64,000 nt of DNA, from the NCBI GenBank assembly GCA_965222345.1, contig CBDCTS010000004.1, forward strand, positions 806,001-870,000, written 5' to 3'. The stretch comes from JADFGZ01 sp965222345 (lineage in GTDB: Bacteria; Acidobacteriota; Terriglobia; 2-12-FULL-54-10). The position numbers were made by a program, and so were the translations under genes. Positions 36,958-45,056 of this stretch are shown one piece after another; position 1 is the stretch's first letter; every line of letters starts with the position of its first letter. The notes under the pieces are model-generated. The model had not been told where the DNA came from. It saw only the letters and a list, made by a program, of their open reading frames with translations, and made no database searches.

Positions 36958-37260
36958 ATGCTTCAGAAACTCGCGAGTCTGCTGTTGGCGGTCATGAGCT
37001 GCGGAGTATGGGGATGGGCGCAACAGTCAGACGTAGCAGCCAAGCTGGGCTACCCCCAGATGATCCTTTATAACGGCAAAATTGTAACTATGGACGATTC
37101 TTCGTTCGAGTCCAAAGTAGGCACTATTGTGCAAGCGATGGCTGTCCGGGACGCGAAAATCCTGGCCATGGGGACGAATACCGAAATCCGGCCCCTGCGC
37201 GGACCTCAGACAAAGATCATTGACTTGAAAGGGCGGACGGTGTTGCCAAGTTTCATTATT
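36958..37260 (+). pseudogene. Amidohydrolase family 3 N-terminal fragment cut by IS1380
   Basis: ATG at 36958 with GGGAGG upstream opens a protein with signal peptide (1-21, WGWAQQ), the strand MILYNGKIVTMDD, and the family text up to GRTVLPSF, which in the complete paralogs runs straight into the metal-binding HxH motif (GLIDSHTH). There the IS1380 begins, and no continuation is found after it: the next sequence is the convergent CDGSH gene. About 500 C-terminal residues have been deleted. Confidence 0.92.
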
Positions 37261-38918
37261 CCCGCATTTCCCGTTTGAAATCGTAGAAGCAACCCTCGAC
37301 TAACCTCCAACATCAATATTGATGCGGGTTCCAGCATCAACATTGCATTCCGGAGGTGTATACCTAATGGGTGAGAGCCAAAAACAGGCATTTCAACTGT
37401 CATTCAACCGGTTTTTGCGGGTTGCCTTTCAAGGATCGCGAGTGACATCCAACGGTGGGCTGATTCTGGTGCGAGAGCTGGACGAGCGATTGGGATTCGA
37501 TGAACTCGTCGAACAGCACTTGACCGACTCTCGGGCAAACAATGCGCGGTTGTCTTTTGCGGACCTACTTCGACAGTCGGTCTACAGCCGTCTGGCTGGA
37601 TACGAGGATGTGAACGATGCCGAGCGGCTATCTCAGGACCCGGCGTTGCGGCTGATCGGTTCGGAGAAGATTTGGGATCGAGGGGCGGCTCTGACTTCTC
37701 GGTTGCAGACCTTCGAGACGGAGATGCTGGCTGAGGAAGGGAACTTCGCAGGGCTGGCACGGGTGAACCGGGAACTGATCGGCAGAGCAGAAGCAATCCA
37801 TTCGCACTACCGAACTGTGCTGGACATGGATTCGACCGAGATTCCGGTCTACGGGGAGCAGGAGAATAGCGCCTACAACGGGCACTTCGAGTCCACCTGC
37901 TATCACCCCCTGCTGTTATTCAATCGAGACGGCGACTGTCTGGCTGCCAAATTGCGACCGGGCAACGTCCACAGCGCCGAGGAATGGGAAGAACTTCTCC
38001 TGCCGGAGATCGAGCGGCAGCAGAAGCGGGGCAAGGAGGTGGTATTTCGTGCCGACGCGGCCTTTGCGAAGCCGGAGATTTACGAGGCGTTGGAGAAGCG
38101 GGGTGTGAAGTATGCCATCCGCATCCCTTCCAACGAGAACCTCCAGCGGGACATCGAGGAGTTGCTGAAACGTCCGGTAGGAAGGCCGGGCCAGAAGCCG
38201 TTGGTGGAGTACAAGGGGTTTCTGTACCAAGCCGAGAGTTGGAAGACGGCCCGACGGGTGGTAGCCAAGGTAGAACATCATCCGGGGGAGTTGTTCCCGC
38301 GAGTGGGGTTCATTGTGACGAACCTGACGCTTCCGAGTCGAGCGGTGGTGCGGTTCTATAATAAGCGAGGGACAGCAGAGCAGTGGATTAAGGAAGGCAA
38401 GCAGGCGGTGAAGATGACGCGGCTCAGTTGCCATCGGTTCCGGTCCAACGAGGTACGGCTGTGGCTGACCATCATTGCCTATAATCTGGGAAATCTGTGG
38501 CGGCGACTGGTGCTGCCACAGAGAATCGGGAACTGGTCCTTGACGAGCTTGCAGCAGCGGTTGGTGAAAACCGGAGGACGCCTGATTAAGCATGCCCGCT
38601 ACTATTGGCTATTGCTGGCAGAGAGCCATCTGACTCGGCGGCTGTTTGCCAGCATGCTGGGGCGGATAAATGGGCTGTCGCTTCCGTCGGGATAGCCTAG
38701 CCTGCGGCACCCAATAAAATGATTCCGATATCCCCCGGGAATGGAGGGGTGTCTGAAAAAGCTGGTTCTGGAAGCCGAGGCGATGGGTTTTTGGGGACTC
38801 GGAAAGAGCGGCTGGAAGCCGCTGGCAGTATCTCGGAGAAAATATTGGGCTGGAAGTGCTCAGTTGAAGGCCAACGGGTTTATACTCACGAGTCGGAGGG
38901 CCAAAAAACTAATTCCGG
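37261..38918 (+). mobile_element. IS1380-family insertion sequence, copy 2
   Basis: 1658 bases, inverted relative to and apparently identical with copy 1 at 2068-3725. The outer bases (TTATT before, ATAAA after) do not form a direct repeat, so flanking DNA was lost or rearranged after insertion; this fits the missing end of the amidohydrolase gene it interrupts. Confidence 0.9.
37367..38695 (+). CDS. IS1380-family transposase
   Basis: 442 residues, the same protein as at 2291-3619, starting at the ATG with GGAGGT upstream. All DDE motifs (LDMDSTEIPVYG, FRADAAF, YNKRGTAEQWIKEGK) are present. Two intact, inverted copies 33.5 kb apart could move or invert the DNA between them. Confidence 0.93.
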   Translation: MGESQKQAFQLSFNRFLRVAFQGSRVTSNGGLILVRELDERLGFDELVEQHLTDSRANNARLSFADLLRQSVYSRLAGYEDVNDAERLSQDPALRLIGSEKIWDRGAALTSRLQTFETEMLAEEGNFAGLARVNRELIGRAEAIHSHYRTVLDMDSTEIPVYGEQENSAYNGHFESTCYHPLLLFNRDGDCLAAKLRPGNVHSAEEWEELLLPEIERQQKRGKEVVFRADAAFAKPEIYEALEKRGVKYAIRIPSNENLQRDIEELLKRPVGRPGQKPLVEYKGFLYQAESWKTARRVVAKVEHHPGELFPRVGFIVTNLTLPSRAVVRFYNKRGTAEQWIKEGKQAVKMTRLSCHRFRSNEVRLWLTIIAYNLGNLWRRLVLPQRIGNWSLTSLQQRLVKTGGRLIKHARYYWLLLAESHLTRRLFASMLGRINGLSLPSG

Positions 38919-38924
38919 ATAAAA

Positions 38925-39161
38925 TTAAGCCGGCTTAGGAACGGGTGGGGGAAGGTCTCGGGCTTTTGTCTCCGACTGGAAACCCGCCTTGTTGTGACTC
39001 CCGTCGCAGAAGGGCTTGTTCTGCGAAGATCCGCAACGGCACAGGGAAAGCATCGTCCGCCCCCCTAGGCCGAAAGCCTTTCCCTCGTGGTCGTAGATCG
39101 CAAACTCGCCGGCAATCCGCAGTGGACCGTTGTTTTTGACCGTGATTTTTGTTTCCGCCAT
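38925..39161 (-). CDS. CDGSH iron-sulfur protein
   Basis: A 78-residue protein with one CDGSH [2Fe-2S] site CRCGSSQNKPFCDGSH (ligands Cys41, Cys43, Cys52, His56). The remainder, TKITVKNNGPLRIAGEFAIYDHEGKAF, is the usual strand region of short bacterial CDGSH proteins. GGAGGA precedes the ATG. It converges with the IS1380 element, whose end lies 6 bases from its stop, so the DNA lost at the IS border ended right beside this gene. Confidence 0.92.
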   Translation of the reverse strand: MAETKITVKNNGPLRIAGEFAIYDHEGKAFGLGGRTMLSLCRCGSSQNKPFCDGSHNKAGFQSETKARDLPPPVPKPA

Positions 39162-39573
39162 TCTTCCTCCGCAAAATTAAGCAATTCGGAATAGGACTTA
39201 TCGCCCACCCCGTCAATCAATATAGTAAAACAGGGATAACTAGACTGTCTATGGATTATGTGCCGTGAGGGTGCCACTTCAGTCGCGCCGAAAGGTTCCC
39301 CTGTCAATTGCGCTTTAGAGCCGGAGGTATGTCTTGAACTCTGCCTGTTCCAGCCATTTAACCTCAACCCCAGCGGCTGAAACTCCTGTCGTGGTCCAGG
39401 TGGTGGCACGTTTAAAACCGTGCCCTGACAAGAGCGTAATTTGGGATACACAAACTCTTGGACAGGTCTAACTGATCTGTTATCCGCCGCCGGACCCAAG
39501 TCTTTTCTATAGGAGCTGTTTCCGTGGTAGCCCTGGGAGATGCGTTTGCGGAAGGAGCCTTCTGGAAGAACGC
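39162..39573. other. Intergenic stretch with a REP-like hairpin
   Basis: About 410 bases without a gene. It contains GGCACG/CGTGCC at 39405-39424 and neighbouring gcggctga-type words like those in the cluster at 17682. Confidence 0.5.
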
Positions 39574-40650
39574 TCAGGGGGACCACACCCCTTCTCGTTT
39601 GGTGAGGAACAGTTCAGCCGGCAATTCAGCGCCCACGCCTTCCTTTCTGGCTTGCTCGTAGACCAGCCGGGCGCTTGCAGCAAATTGGATGCCCATTCCA
39701 TGATTATTTTTGAACAGAGTAATGTCCTCGGCGGAACGGCGCGCGCGAACTTTGCCGCAGACAACTTCGCCCAATTCATGCAGTTGTTCCCAGCCCAAAC
39801 GGCCGTCTTGCAACAGCTCGTAGAGGTTTCCCTGGCGGTCCTGCTCCACCTGGGCGCGGGTGTTGACCAGGATCGCCTGCGCGCGAAGGTAAGCAGTCGG
39901 ATCGATTTCATCCCGCTTGCTGCGGTAGTCTCCTCCTACGATGGTGGTCACGTGCATGCCGGGCTCGAGCCAGCGACCGTCAAAGATTGGATCGCTCGAA
40001 TTGGTGGCAGCATTCACGATATCAGCCCCCTGGATGGCCTCCCGAGCGCTGTCCACCGGCGTGACCGCGCACTCGGCCTCCGCTTCGATGGAGGACGCAA
40101 ACTTTTTTCGGCGTTTTGCATTGGGGCTGAACACTTTAATCTGTTCGAGCCGATGCTCCAGAGAAAAGGCCACCGCCTGGGCCCGTGCTTGCTCGCCGGA
40201 CCCCAACAGGGCCATTACTTTGACGTTGGGCCGGGCCGCAAACCGGCTTCCCAGCGCGCTGGTGGCTGCCACACGGATCGGCGAATGGAAATGATCGTCC
40301 ATGATGGAAAGCAACTGGCAGGTTTCCGTGTCAAACAGCAGCACCAGGCCCACGTAGTCGCCCGGATACTCTTCCCGCCGTTTGCCCCCGCGCTGGACTT
40401 CGCGCGCCAAGGAGGAGTCGATTCGCAGAGCCATGGCCCGGAAGCTCGGCACAATGCCGGCGATGTTGTTAAACCAATAATAGGTGTTCGGCTTTTGGGT
40501 GGGAACGTACATGCGCGAGCGGGGACGGTTGACGGCCACCTGGTTGCCGTATTCCCGGAAGGCCGTCTCCATGGATTCTGTGAGCTGTCCCAGCAGTTGC
40601 CGGTACGGGAGCAACTCTGCCATCTCCTTGTTCTTCAAGACCAGGACCAT
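39574..40650 (-). CDS. Ornithine cyclodeaminase/mu-crystallin family protein
   Basis: A 358-residue NAD-dependent enzyme. Visible are IDSS and DTETCQLLSIMDDHFHSPIRVAATSALGSRFAA (the conserved substrate-binding region), then the Rossmann motif VMALLGSGEQARAQAVAF and KVFSPNAKRRKKFA, and DIVNAATNSSDPIFDGRWLEPGMHVTTIVGGDYRSKRDEID. The family includes ornithine cyclodeaminase, alanine dehydrogenase and imine reductases, so the exact reaction is open. AGGAG precedes the ATG at 40650. The stop is TGA, and the frame stays open some 50 codons beyond, but that extension is not protein-like and no SECIS-type hairpin follows. Confidence 0.9.
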   Translation of the reverse strand: MVLVLKNKEMAELLPYRQLLGQLTESMETAFREYGNQVAVNRPRSRMYVPTQKPNTYYWFNNIAGIVPSFRAMALRIDSSLAREVQRGGKRREEYPGDYVGLVLLFDTETCQLLSIMDDHFHSPIRVAATSALGSRFAARPNVKVMALLGSGEQARAQAVAFSLEHRLEQIKVFSPNAKRRKKFASSIEAEAECAVTPVDSAREAIQGADIVNAATNSSDPIFDGRWLEPGMHVTTIVGGDYRSKRDEIDPTAYLRAQAILVNTRAQVEQDRQGNLYELLQDGRLGWEQLHELGEVVCGKVRARRSAEDITLFKNNHGMGIQFAASARLVYEQARKEGVGAELPAELFLTKREGVWSP

Positions 40651-40959
40651 AGGACACTCCTCATGTTGTTCTCATTGCCGCAGACAAGTGCGTTCGGAGA
40701 ATCTGAGAATCTGCCACCCGATTGGGAATCGACCCTCACCCTACCTCTTTGTTCCTGACGCGTCAACTGACGGTCCTCATGCAGTTCCAAGGCGGCAGAG
40801 CCTCATTCTTTTTTCTCTTGCTACCCGTCCGCAAATCATTTATTTAGGAAGCCGTAGAGGTTGCAATCGCCGGACAGCGAGCGCGGACGATTCTTTATCT
40901 CCGCTGATGAACTGCTTGCTGCCGGCTGGCAGGTATTTACTCGAAGGAGAAACTCCCGG

Positions 40960-42363
40960 ATGGAGGCGAAAGCTGAATTCAGCCGAAAGTCCTGGATGGG
41001 CGCCCTCGGCGCACCCTTGATTTTTCTTATTCTGTGGGTGGCGCCTTTCAACATTGACGCTACGGCAAAGCATGCCCTGGCCGTGGTCAGCTTACTGGTC
41101 GTCCTGTGGATCAGCGAAGTCGTGGACCACGGCGTGACTGCTTTTCTGGGGTGCTACCTTTTCTGGTTTCTGGGCATCGTTGATTTTAATATTGCGTTTT
41201 CCGGATTCGCCCGGGACACGCCGTGGTTTCTCTTCGGCGCTCTGCTGATCGCCGGAACAGCTTCCAAAACCGGCTTGGCCCGTCGCCTCGCCTACAGCCT
41301 GATGGCGGCATTGGGCACTACCTTTTCCCGATTGCTGCTGGGAATGATCCTGGTGAGCTTTCTGCTGAATTTCATCATTCCTTCCGGAATGGCGCAGATC
41401 GCCACCTTGGCTCCGATCCTGATCGGGCTGGTGGCAGCCTTTGAAGTCCCTGCGCGCAGCAACATCGGCCGCAGCCTGTTTGTAACCCTTACCTATACCT
41501 CGGGACTGTTCAATAAGATGATCCTGGCCGGCAGCGCCAGCCTGCTGGCTCGCGGCTTGATCGAAAGTCTCGCCGGCGTCCCCGTGTATTGGAGCCAGTG
41601 GTTGATCGCGTTCCTTCCGGTCAGCCTGCTGACGATCGTTGCAATTTGGCGTTTAGTGTTGTGGCTCTACCCGCCGGAAAAACCCCGGCTCGCCGGCGCT
41701 CAGGAGTTCTTGCGGGAAGGCTTGCAAAAGCTGGGGCCTTGGTCGGTTGCGGAGAAAAAGGCCTTCGTTTGGGTGGCCGTAGCGCTCAGTTTGTGGGCCA
41801 CCGATCGTCTGCACCACGCCAGCCCCGCCCTGATTGCCATGGGCGTGGGCCTGTCGCTGTGCCTGCCGAAGATAGGGGTGCTGGAAACCGCCGACATTAA
41901 AAAGATCAACTTCCTTCCGATCATCTTCGTCGGCGGCGTGCTCAGCATGAGCCGGGTGCTGGCCGAAACCGGGGCGCTTGAGGTCCTCACCGATGTGATG
42001 TTTTCCTGGATGGCTCCGCTTTTGTCCGGTTTCACGCAAGCCACTGGAGTGCTCTACTGGACGGCCTTCGCCTACCATCTGCTGCTGGCAAGCGAGCTGT
42101 CCATGCTGAGCACCTCCATTCCGGCCTTGATCCAATTCGCCACGGAGCAAGGATTGGATCCGATGGCCACCGCGATGGTGTGGACGTTTGCGGGGTCCGG
42201 AAAAATCTTCGTTTACCAATCCGCCGTGCTGATCCTGGGATATTCCTATGGATACTTTGAGCCCAAGGATTTGTTCAAGCTCGGTGCCTGGATGGCCGCA
42301 GTCGAATTCATCTTATTGTTGCTTCTGGTCAGTTTGTATTGGCCTCTGATCGGACTCGGCTGA
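40960..42363 (+). CDS. SLC13/DASS-family anion transporter
   Basis: A 467-residue membrane protein with about 11-12 hydrophobic segments. The start at 40960 is chosen for its GAAGGAG site and because upstream codons are not hydrophobic. Family text includes WISEVVDHGVTAFLGCYLFWFLGIV, FALLIAGTASKTGLARRLAY-like region, FLLNFIIPSGMAQIATLAPI (the SNT-like loop region, here with changed residues) and FLPIIFVGGVLSMSRVLAETGAL. DASS transporters carry di- and tricarboxylates or sulfate with sodium. It is followed, 124 bases later, by the Sec thioredoxin-like gene in the same direction. Confidence 0.85.
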   Translation: MEAKAEFSRKSWMGALGAPLIFLILWVAPFNIDATAKHALAVVSLLVVLWISEVVDHGVTAFLGCYLFWFLGIVDFNIAFSGFARDTPWFLFGALLIAGTASKTGLARRLAYSLMAALGTTFSRLLLGMILVSFLLNFIIPSGMAQIATLAPILIGLVAAFEVPARSNIGRSLFVTLTYTSGLFNKMILAGSASLLARGLIESLAGVPVYWSQWLIAFLPVSLLTIVAIWRLVLWLYPPEKPRLAGAQEFLREGLQKLGPWSVAEKKAFVWVAVALSLWATDRLHHASPALIAMGVGLSLCLPKIGVLETADIKKINFLPIIFVGGVLSMSRVLAETGALEVLTDVMFSWMAPLLSGFTQATGVLYWTAFAYHLLLASELSMLSTSIPALIQFATEQGLDPMATAMVWTFAGSGKIFVYQSAVLILGYSYGYFEPKDLFKLGAWMAAVEFILLLLLVSLYWPLIGLG

Positions 42364-42486
42364 GGATAGCCGGGAATGTCCCGGCAACCGATGTCTGTCA
42401 CCTGCCGGTTCTCCTTTACAAAAGACCGGCGGGCTTGTAGCTTGGAAAAACGCTGAGAATAGCATTCTCGAGCGGCGGAGACGACC

Positions 42487-43008
42487 ATGCACCCGGTTTA
42501 TCGTTTTGTGGCGCGGCATTCGCTTTTCATTTTGCCCAGCATTGGCTTCCTGGCGGTGGCCGTGGGATTGATTGGGGCAGGCGCCGCGCTGTATATGTGG
42601 ATTGCGCTCGGCGCGGCTATGGCCGTCGTGTGGGGTATTCCCTTCTGGCTGCGCCGCAAGCCCTCGGGGGCTCAGTCGCCCGGGGAGATCGGGCTGCTGC
42701 TGCGGTCCGGCCGGATCACACTGCTGCATTTTTACTCCGATTTCTGAGTGACGTGCCTGGCGGCGCGGCCCATCGTCGATGGGCTGGAGAAAGAATGGGG
42801 TCAGAAGGTCCAGTTCCTCCATTTGGAGTTCCGCAGCCGATTAGGTAGTGAGATGGGTCGACAGTTTGGCGTCGGGCATATCCCGGCCTTTTTTATCCTG
42901 GACGGTGATGGCCGCCTGCGTTGGCGGAAAAAGAAACTGATGCCCCTGCGCTCGGAGATATCAGCTCAACTGGAAGAACTTCTTTCGGAACAAAAAGCAA
43001 TTCACTGA
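42487..43008 (+). CDS. Membrane-anchored thioredoxin-like selenoprotein (UxxC)
   Basis: A 173-residue protein when the TGA at 42745-42747 is read as Sec (residue 87). Residues 1-60 hold two membrane segments (SLFILPSIGFLAVAVGLIGAGAALYMWIALGAAMAVVWGIPFW in two stretches); then a thioredoxin-like domain: ITLLHFYSDF-U-VTC-LAARPIVDGLEKEWG, VQFLHLEF, and VGHIPAFFILDGDG with the cis-Pro loop (HIPAFF). Thioredoxins have CxxC exactly where UVTC stands, so the TGA replaces the attacking Cys. The frame after the TGA continues in perfect thioredoxin pattern, and a bSECIS-like hairpin follows. A GGAG site precedes the ATG. The active site probably lies in the periplasm or cytoplasm depending on topology; it likely reduces disulfides. 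Confidence 0.92.
42766..42786 (+). promoter_or_regulatory. bSECIS-like hairpin of the thioredoxin-like gene
   Basis: GCCCATC (42768-42774) pairs perfectly with GATGGGC (42778-42784) around the loop GTC, extended by C-G and one G-T pair to 9 bp. The loop begins with G and lies 27 bases after the TGA. Confidence 0.8.
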
Positions 43009-43106
43009 GCACCTGCTTGACGAAAAAACGTTAGCCGCAGAAACGCGGAGGAGCTGAAAGCTTTTTCCCTCGGCGCCTCTGTAGCCGGGTTTTTCTGCAG
43101 GTCGCT

Positions 43107-44123
43107 TCAAAACAGCTTGGCGAGTTCATCCCGCACTGGAAACTTCAATTCCTGGGTTCTGCCGTCTCGCTGTGCTTGGTGGCCATGTTCCAGAGGGGTG
43201 ATCTCCGCCACAACCGTGGCCGGGATTGCTTCGTCCCGCAGGAGTGCGATCACCTCGTCGGCTTTTTCAGCCGGCGTCCCGATCAGCAGCGCGCCGGAAG
43301 CCAGCAACGCTAAAGGATCGAGTTTCAGCGCGTCGCACAGCTCGCGCGTCTCCGGAAGGACGGGAATCCGGTCAGCAAAGACTGATATGCCTCGTTTGGC
43401 CGCGACGGCCATCTCCCGCAGTCCCGACAGCACGCCGCCCTCAGTCGGGTCATGCATGGCCTTCACGACGCCGGTTGCAGCCGCAGCCTGCGCCGCCCGG
43501 ACTACGCTGATGCCGGGATCGAACAAAAACTTCCGCGCGCGGTCGAGCACGCCGGCTGAAATTTTTCCGGACAATTCCGAATGTTTTTCGCGCGCAATCA
43601 CGGCGCTTCCCTCGATGGCTACGCCTTGGGTGAGCAGAATCGCGTCGCCCGGCTCCAGGGAATCCTTGCGAAGGAGTTTTTCTTTGCTTGTTTCTCCCAG
43701 CATCTGGCCCACCACGATGGGATGTTCCAGGCCGTGAGTAATCTCGGTATGGCCGCCGCACAACGCCACTCCCAGTTGCTTGCAGGCGGCCAGGATGTCT
43801 TGGAAGATTCCCTCTACCAGCGCGGGCGATGCCGTGCTTTTCGGCAGCAGCAGTGTGGCCAAAAACCACATTGGCCGCGCTCCCACAACGGCGATGTCGT
43901 TGGCGTTGATGTGAACCGAGTACCATCCGATCTTTTCGGCTGCAAACGTGATGGGGTCCGTCTTGGCTACCAGGTAGCGGTCCGGCAACTCGATAACCGC
44001 TGCATCCTTCCCCACGCGCGCGCCCAGTATCAGGCGAGGATCGTTTACGGGCACCTGTGCCAGAAGATGTTCGAGGTATTCCGGCGGCAGCTTGCCGACA
44101 GCGAAGCGTGAGGGTTGGCGCAT
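43107..44123 (-). CDS. HypE/AIR-synthase-like protein
   Basis: A 338-residue protein of the PurM/HypE/SelD ATP-binding fold: GKLPPEYLEHLL at the start, ARVGKDAAVIEL, VAKTDPITFAAEKIGWYSVHINANDIAVVGARPMWFLATLLLP (the shared DP.......G...V..NDI...GA.P motif), GGHTEIT, and HDPTEGGVLSGLREMAVAA. These fit HypE-like proteins. The N-terminal GxGC(U)GCK loop of true selenide-water dikinase (SelD) is absent, and so is HypE's Cys-ending tail. It may be a stand-alone AIR-synthase-related enzyme. It converges with the Sec thioredoxin-like gene, so its place next to a selenoprotein could be chance. Confidence 0.82.
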   Translation of the reverse strand: MRQPSRFAVGKLPPEYLEHLLAQVPVNDPRLILGARVGKDAAVIELPDRYLVAKTDPITFAAEKIGWYSVHINANDIAVVGARPMWFLATLLLPKSTASPALVEGIFQDILAACKQLGVALCGGHTEITHGLEHPIVVGQMLGETSKEKLLRKDSLEPGDAILLTQGVAIEGSAVIAREKHSELSGKISAGVLDRARKFLFDPGISVVRAAQAAAATGVVKAMHDPTEGGVLSGLREMAVAAKRGISVFADRIPVLPETRELCDALKLDPLALLASGALLIGTPAEKADEVIALLRDEAIPATVVAEITPLEHGHQAQRDGRTQELKFPVRDELAKLF

Positions 44124-44234
44124 CGGGCCAGAGAATTTATATCAGCGAAGGGAGGAACGGCCGTTCATGGGCGCGGGCAACCTTGTACGGCATGGCGCGG
44201 GGCAGCGCCCGGAACAACGTCCTTTGTGACGGCG

Positions 44235-44861
44235 TTAGTAACGGCGTAAGACGCCGATGACGCGTCCCTGAATGGCGACGTCGGAGGCTGCTGCACGAAT
44301 CGGTTCCATCCGCGCATTGGCCGGTTGCAGGCGGACCCGGCCCTGCGTCTCCCGGTAAAAGCGCTTCAGCGTGCTCTCGCTTCCGCCCACCAAGGCCACC
44401 ACGATGTCCCCATCCCGCGCCTTTGCCGTTTTCTCCACCAGAATGTAATCGCCGTCCAGAATATGTTCCTCCACCATGGAATTCCCTTTCACCTGCAATA
44501 CGAACACGTCCTTCTGGCCGACAAAGTCGCTGAGGGAAACCCTCTCCGGTTGCTCGGGAGCTTCCACTGGCTGGCCGGCAGCGATACGTCCTAACAGAGG
44601 CAGTTCGGCAGCCGCTTGTTCCTGGCGCGCTCGCCGGACTTCTTGCAAATACTTCGTCCCCGGTTCCAAAGAGCGGCTCCGGTTATAGCTCCGCCGCAGG
44701 TAGCCTTTCCGCTCCAGTGTGGAAATGTGCTTGTGGACGGTCGCCAGAGAACTCAAATGCAATCCCAGCCCAATCTCCTCAAAGCTGGGGCTGTAACCGC
44801 GCTCGCTCAGGAAGTCCGCGATGAAGTCCATCACTTGACGTTGCCGCCGGGTTAGCACCAT
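44235..44861 (-). CDS. lexA: LexA repressor
   Basis: A 208-residue SOS repressor-protease. N-terminal winged helix-turn-helix (LTRRQRQVMDFIADFLSERGYSPSFEEIGLGLHLSSLATVHKHISTLERKGYL), cleavage site Ala95-Gly96 in GRIAAGQPVE, then the S24 protease with Ser128 (KGNSMVEEHILDGDYI) and Lys166 (ESTLKRF). The recognition helix (LSSLATVHKHIS) differs from that of enterobacterial LexA, so its operator is probably different too. GGAGGT precedes the ATG, and TATAAT lies about 50 bases upstream; no familiar SOS box is seen there. Confidence 0.96.
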   Translation of the reverse strand: MVLTRRQRQVMDFIADFLSERGYSPSFEEIGLGLHLSSLATVHKHISTLERKGYLRRSYNRSRSLEPGTKYLQEVRRARQEQAAAELPLLGRIAAGQPVEAPEQPERVSLSDFVGQKDVFVLQVKGNSMVEEHILDGDYILVEKTAKARDGDIVVALVGGSESTLKRFYRETQGRVRLQPANARMEPIRAAASDVAIQGRVIGVLRRY

Positions 44862-45056
44862 CTGTCACGCACCTCCCGGTGAAACTAGACGAATCAATGG
44901 CAGGCTCTATTATAGGCGAATGAAAAGCGAATTGGCAGCGAGATCAACACTGGAGCCGCAAGTCAGGCACTACACCCCCTCCGCCCACCTTTTCGCAACC
45001 AGGTATTGCAGGCAAAGCGTGTTGAGCGGCGAGGCCGGGAGGCTGTTCTGCCCGGC

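Noticed and set aside
39412..39576. Possible Sec readthrough at the TGA ending the ornithine-cyclodeaminase-like gene
   Set aside because: About 50 codons stay open beyond it, but the text is not protein-like, the enzyme already has full family length, and no hairpin with suitable loop follows.
43107..44123. HypE-like protein as SelD (selenide, water dikinase)
   Set aside because: It would fit beside a selenoprotein, but the N-terminal Cys/Sec- and Lys-containing loop of SelD is missing; the match is to HypE/AIR-synthase-like proteins.
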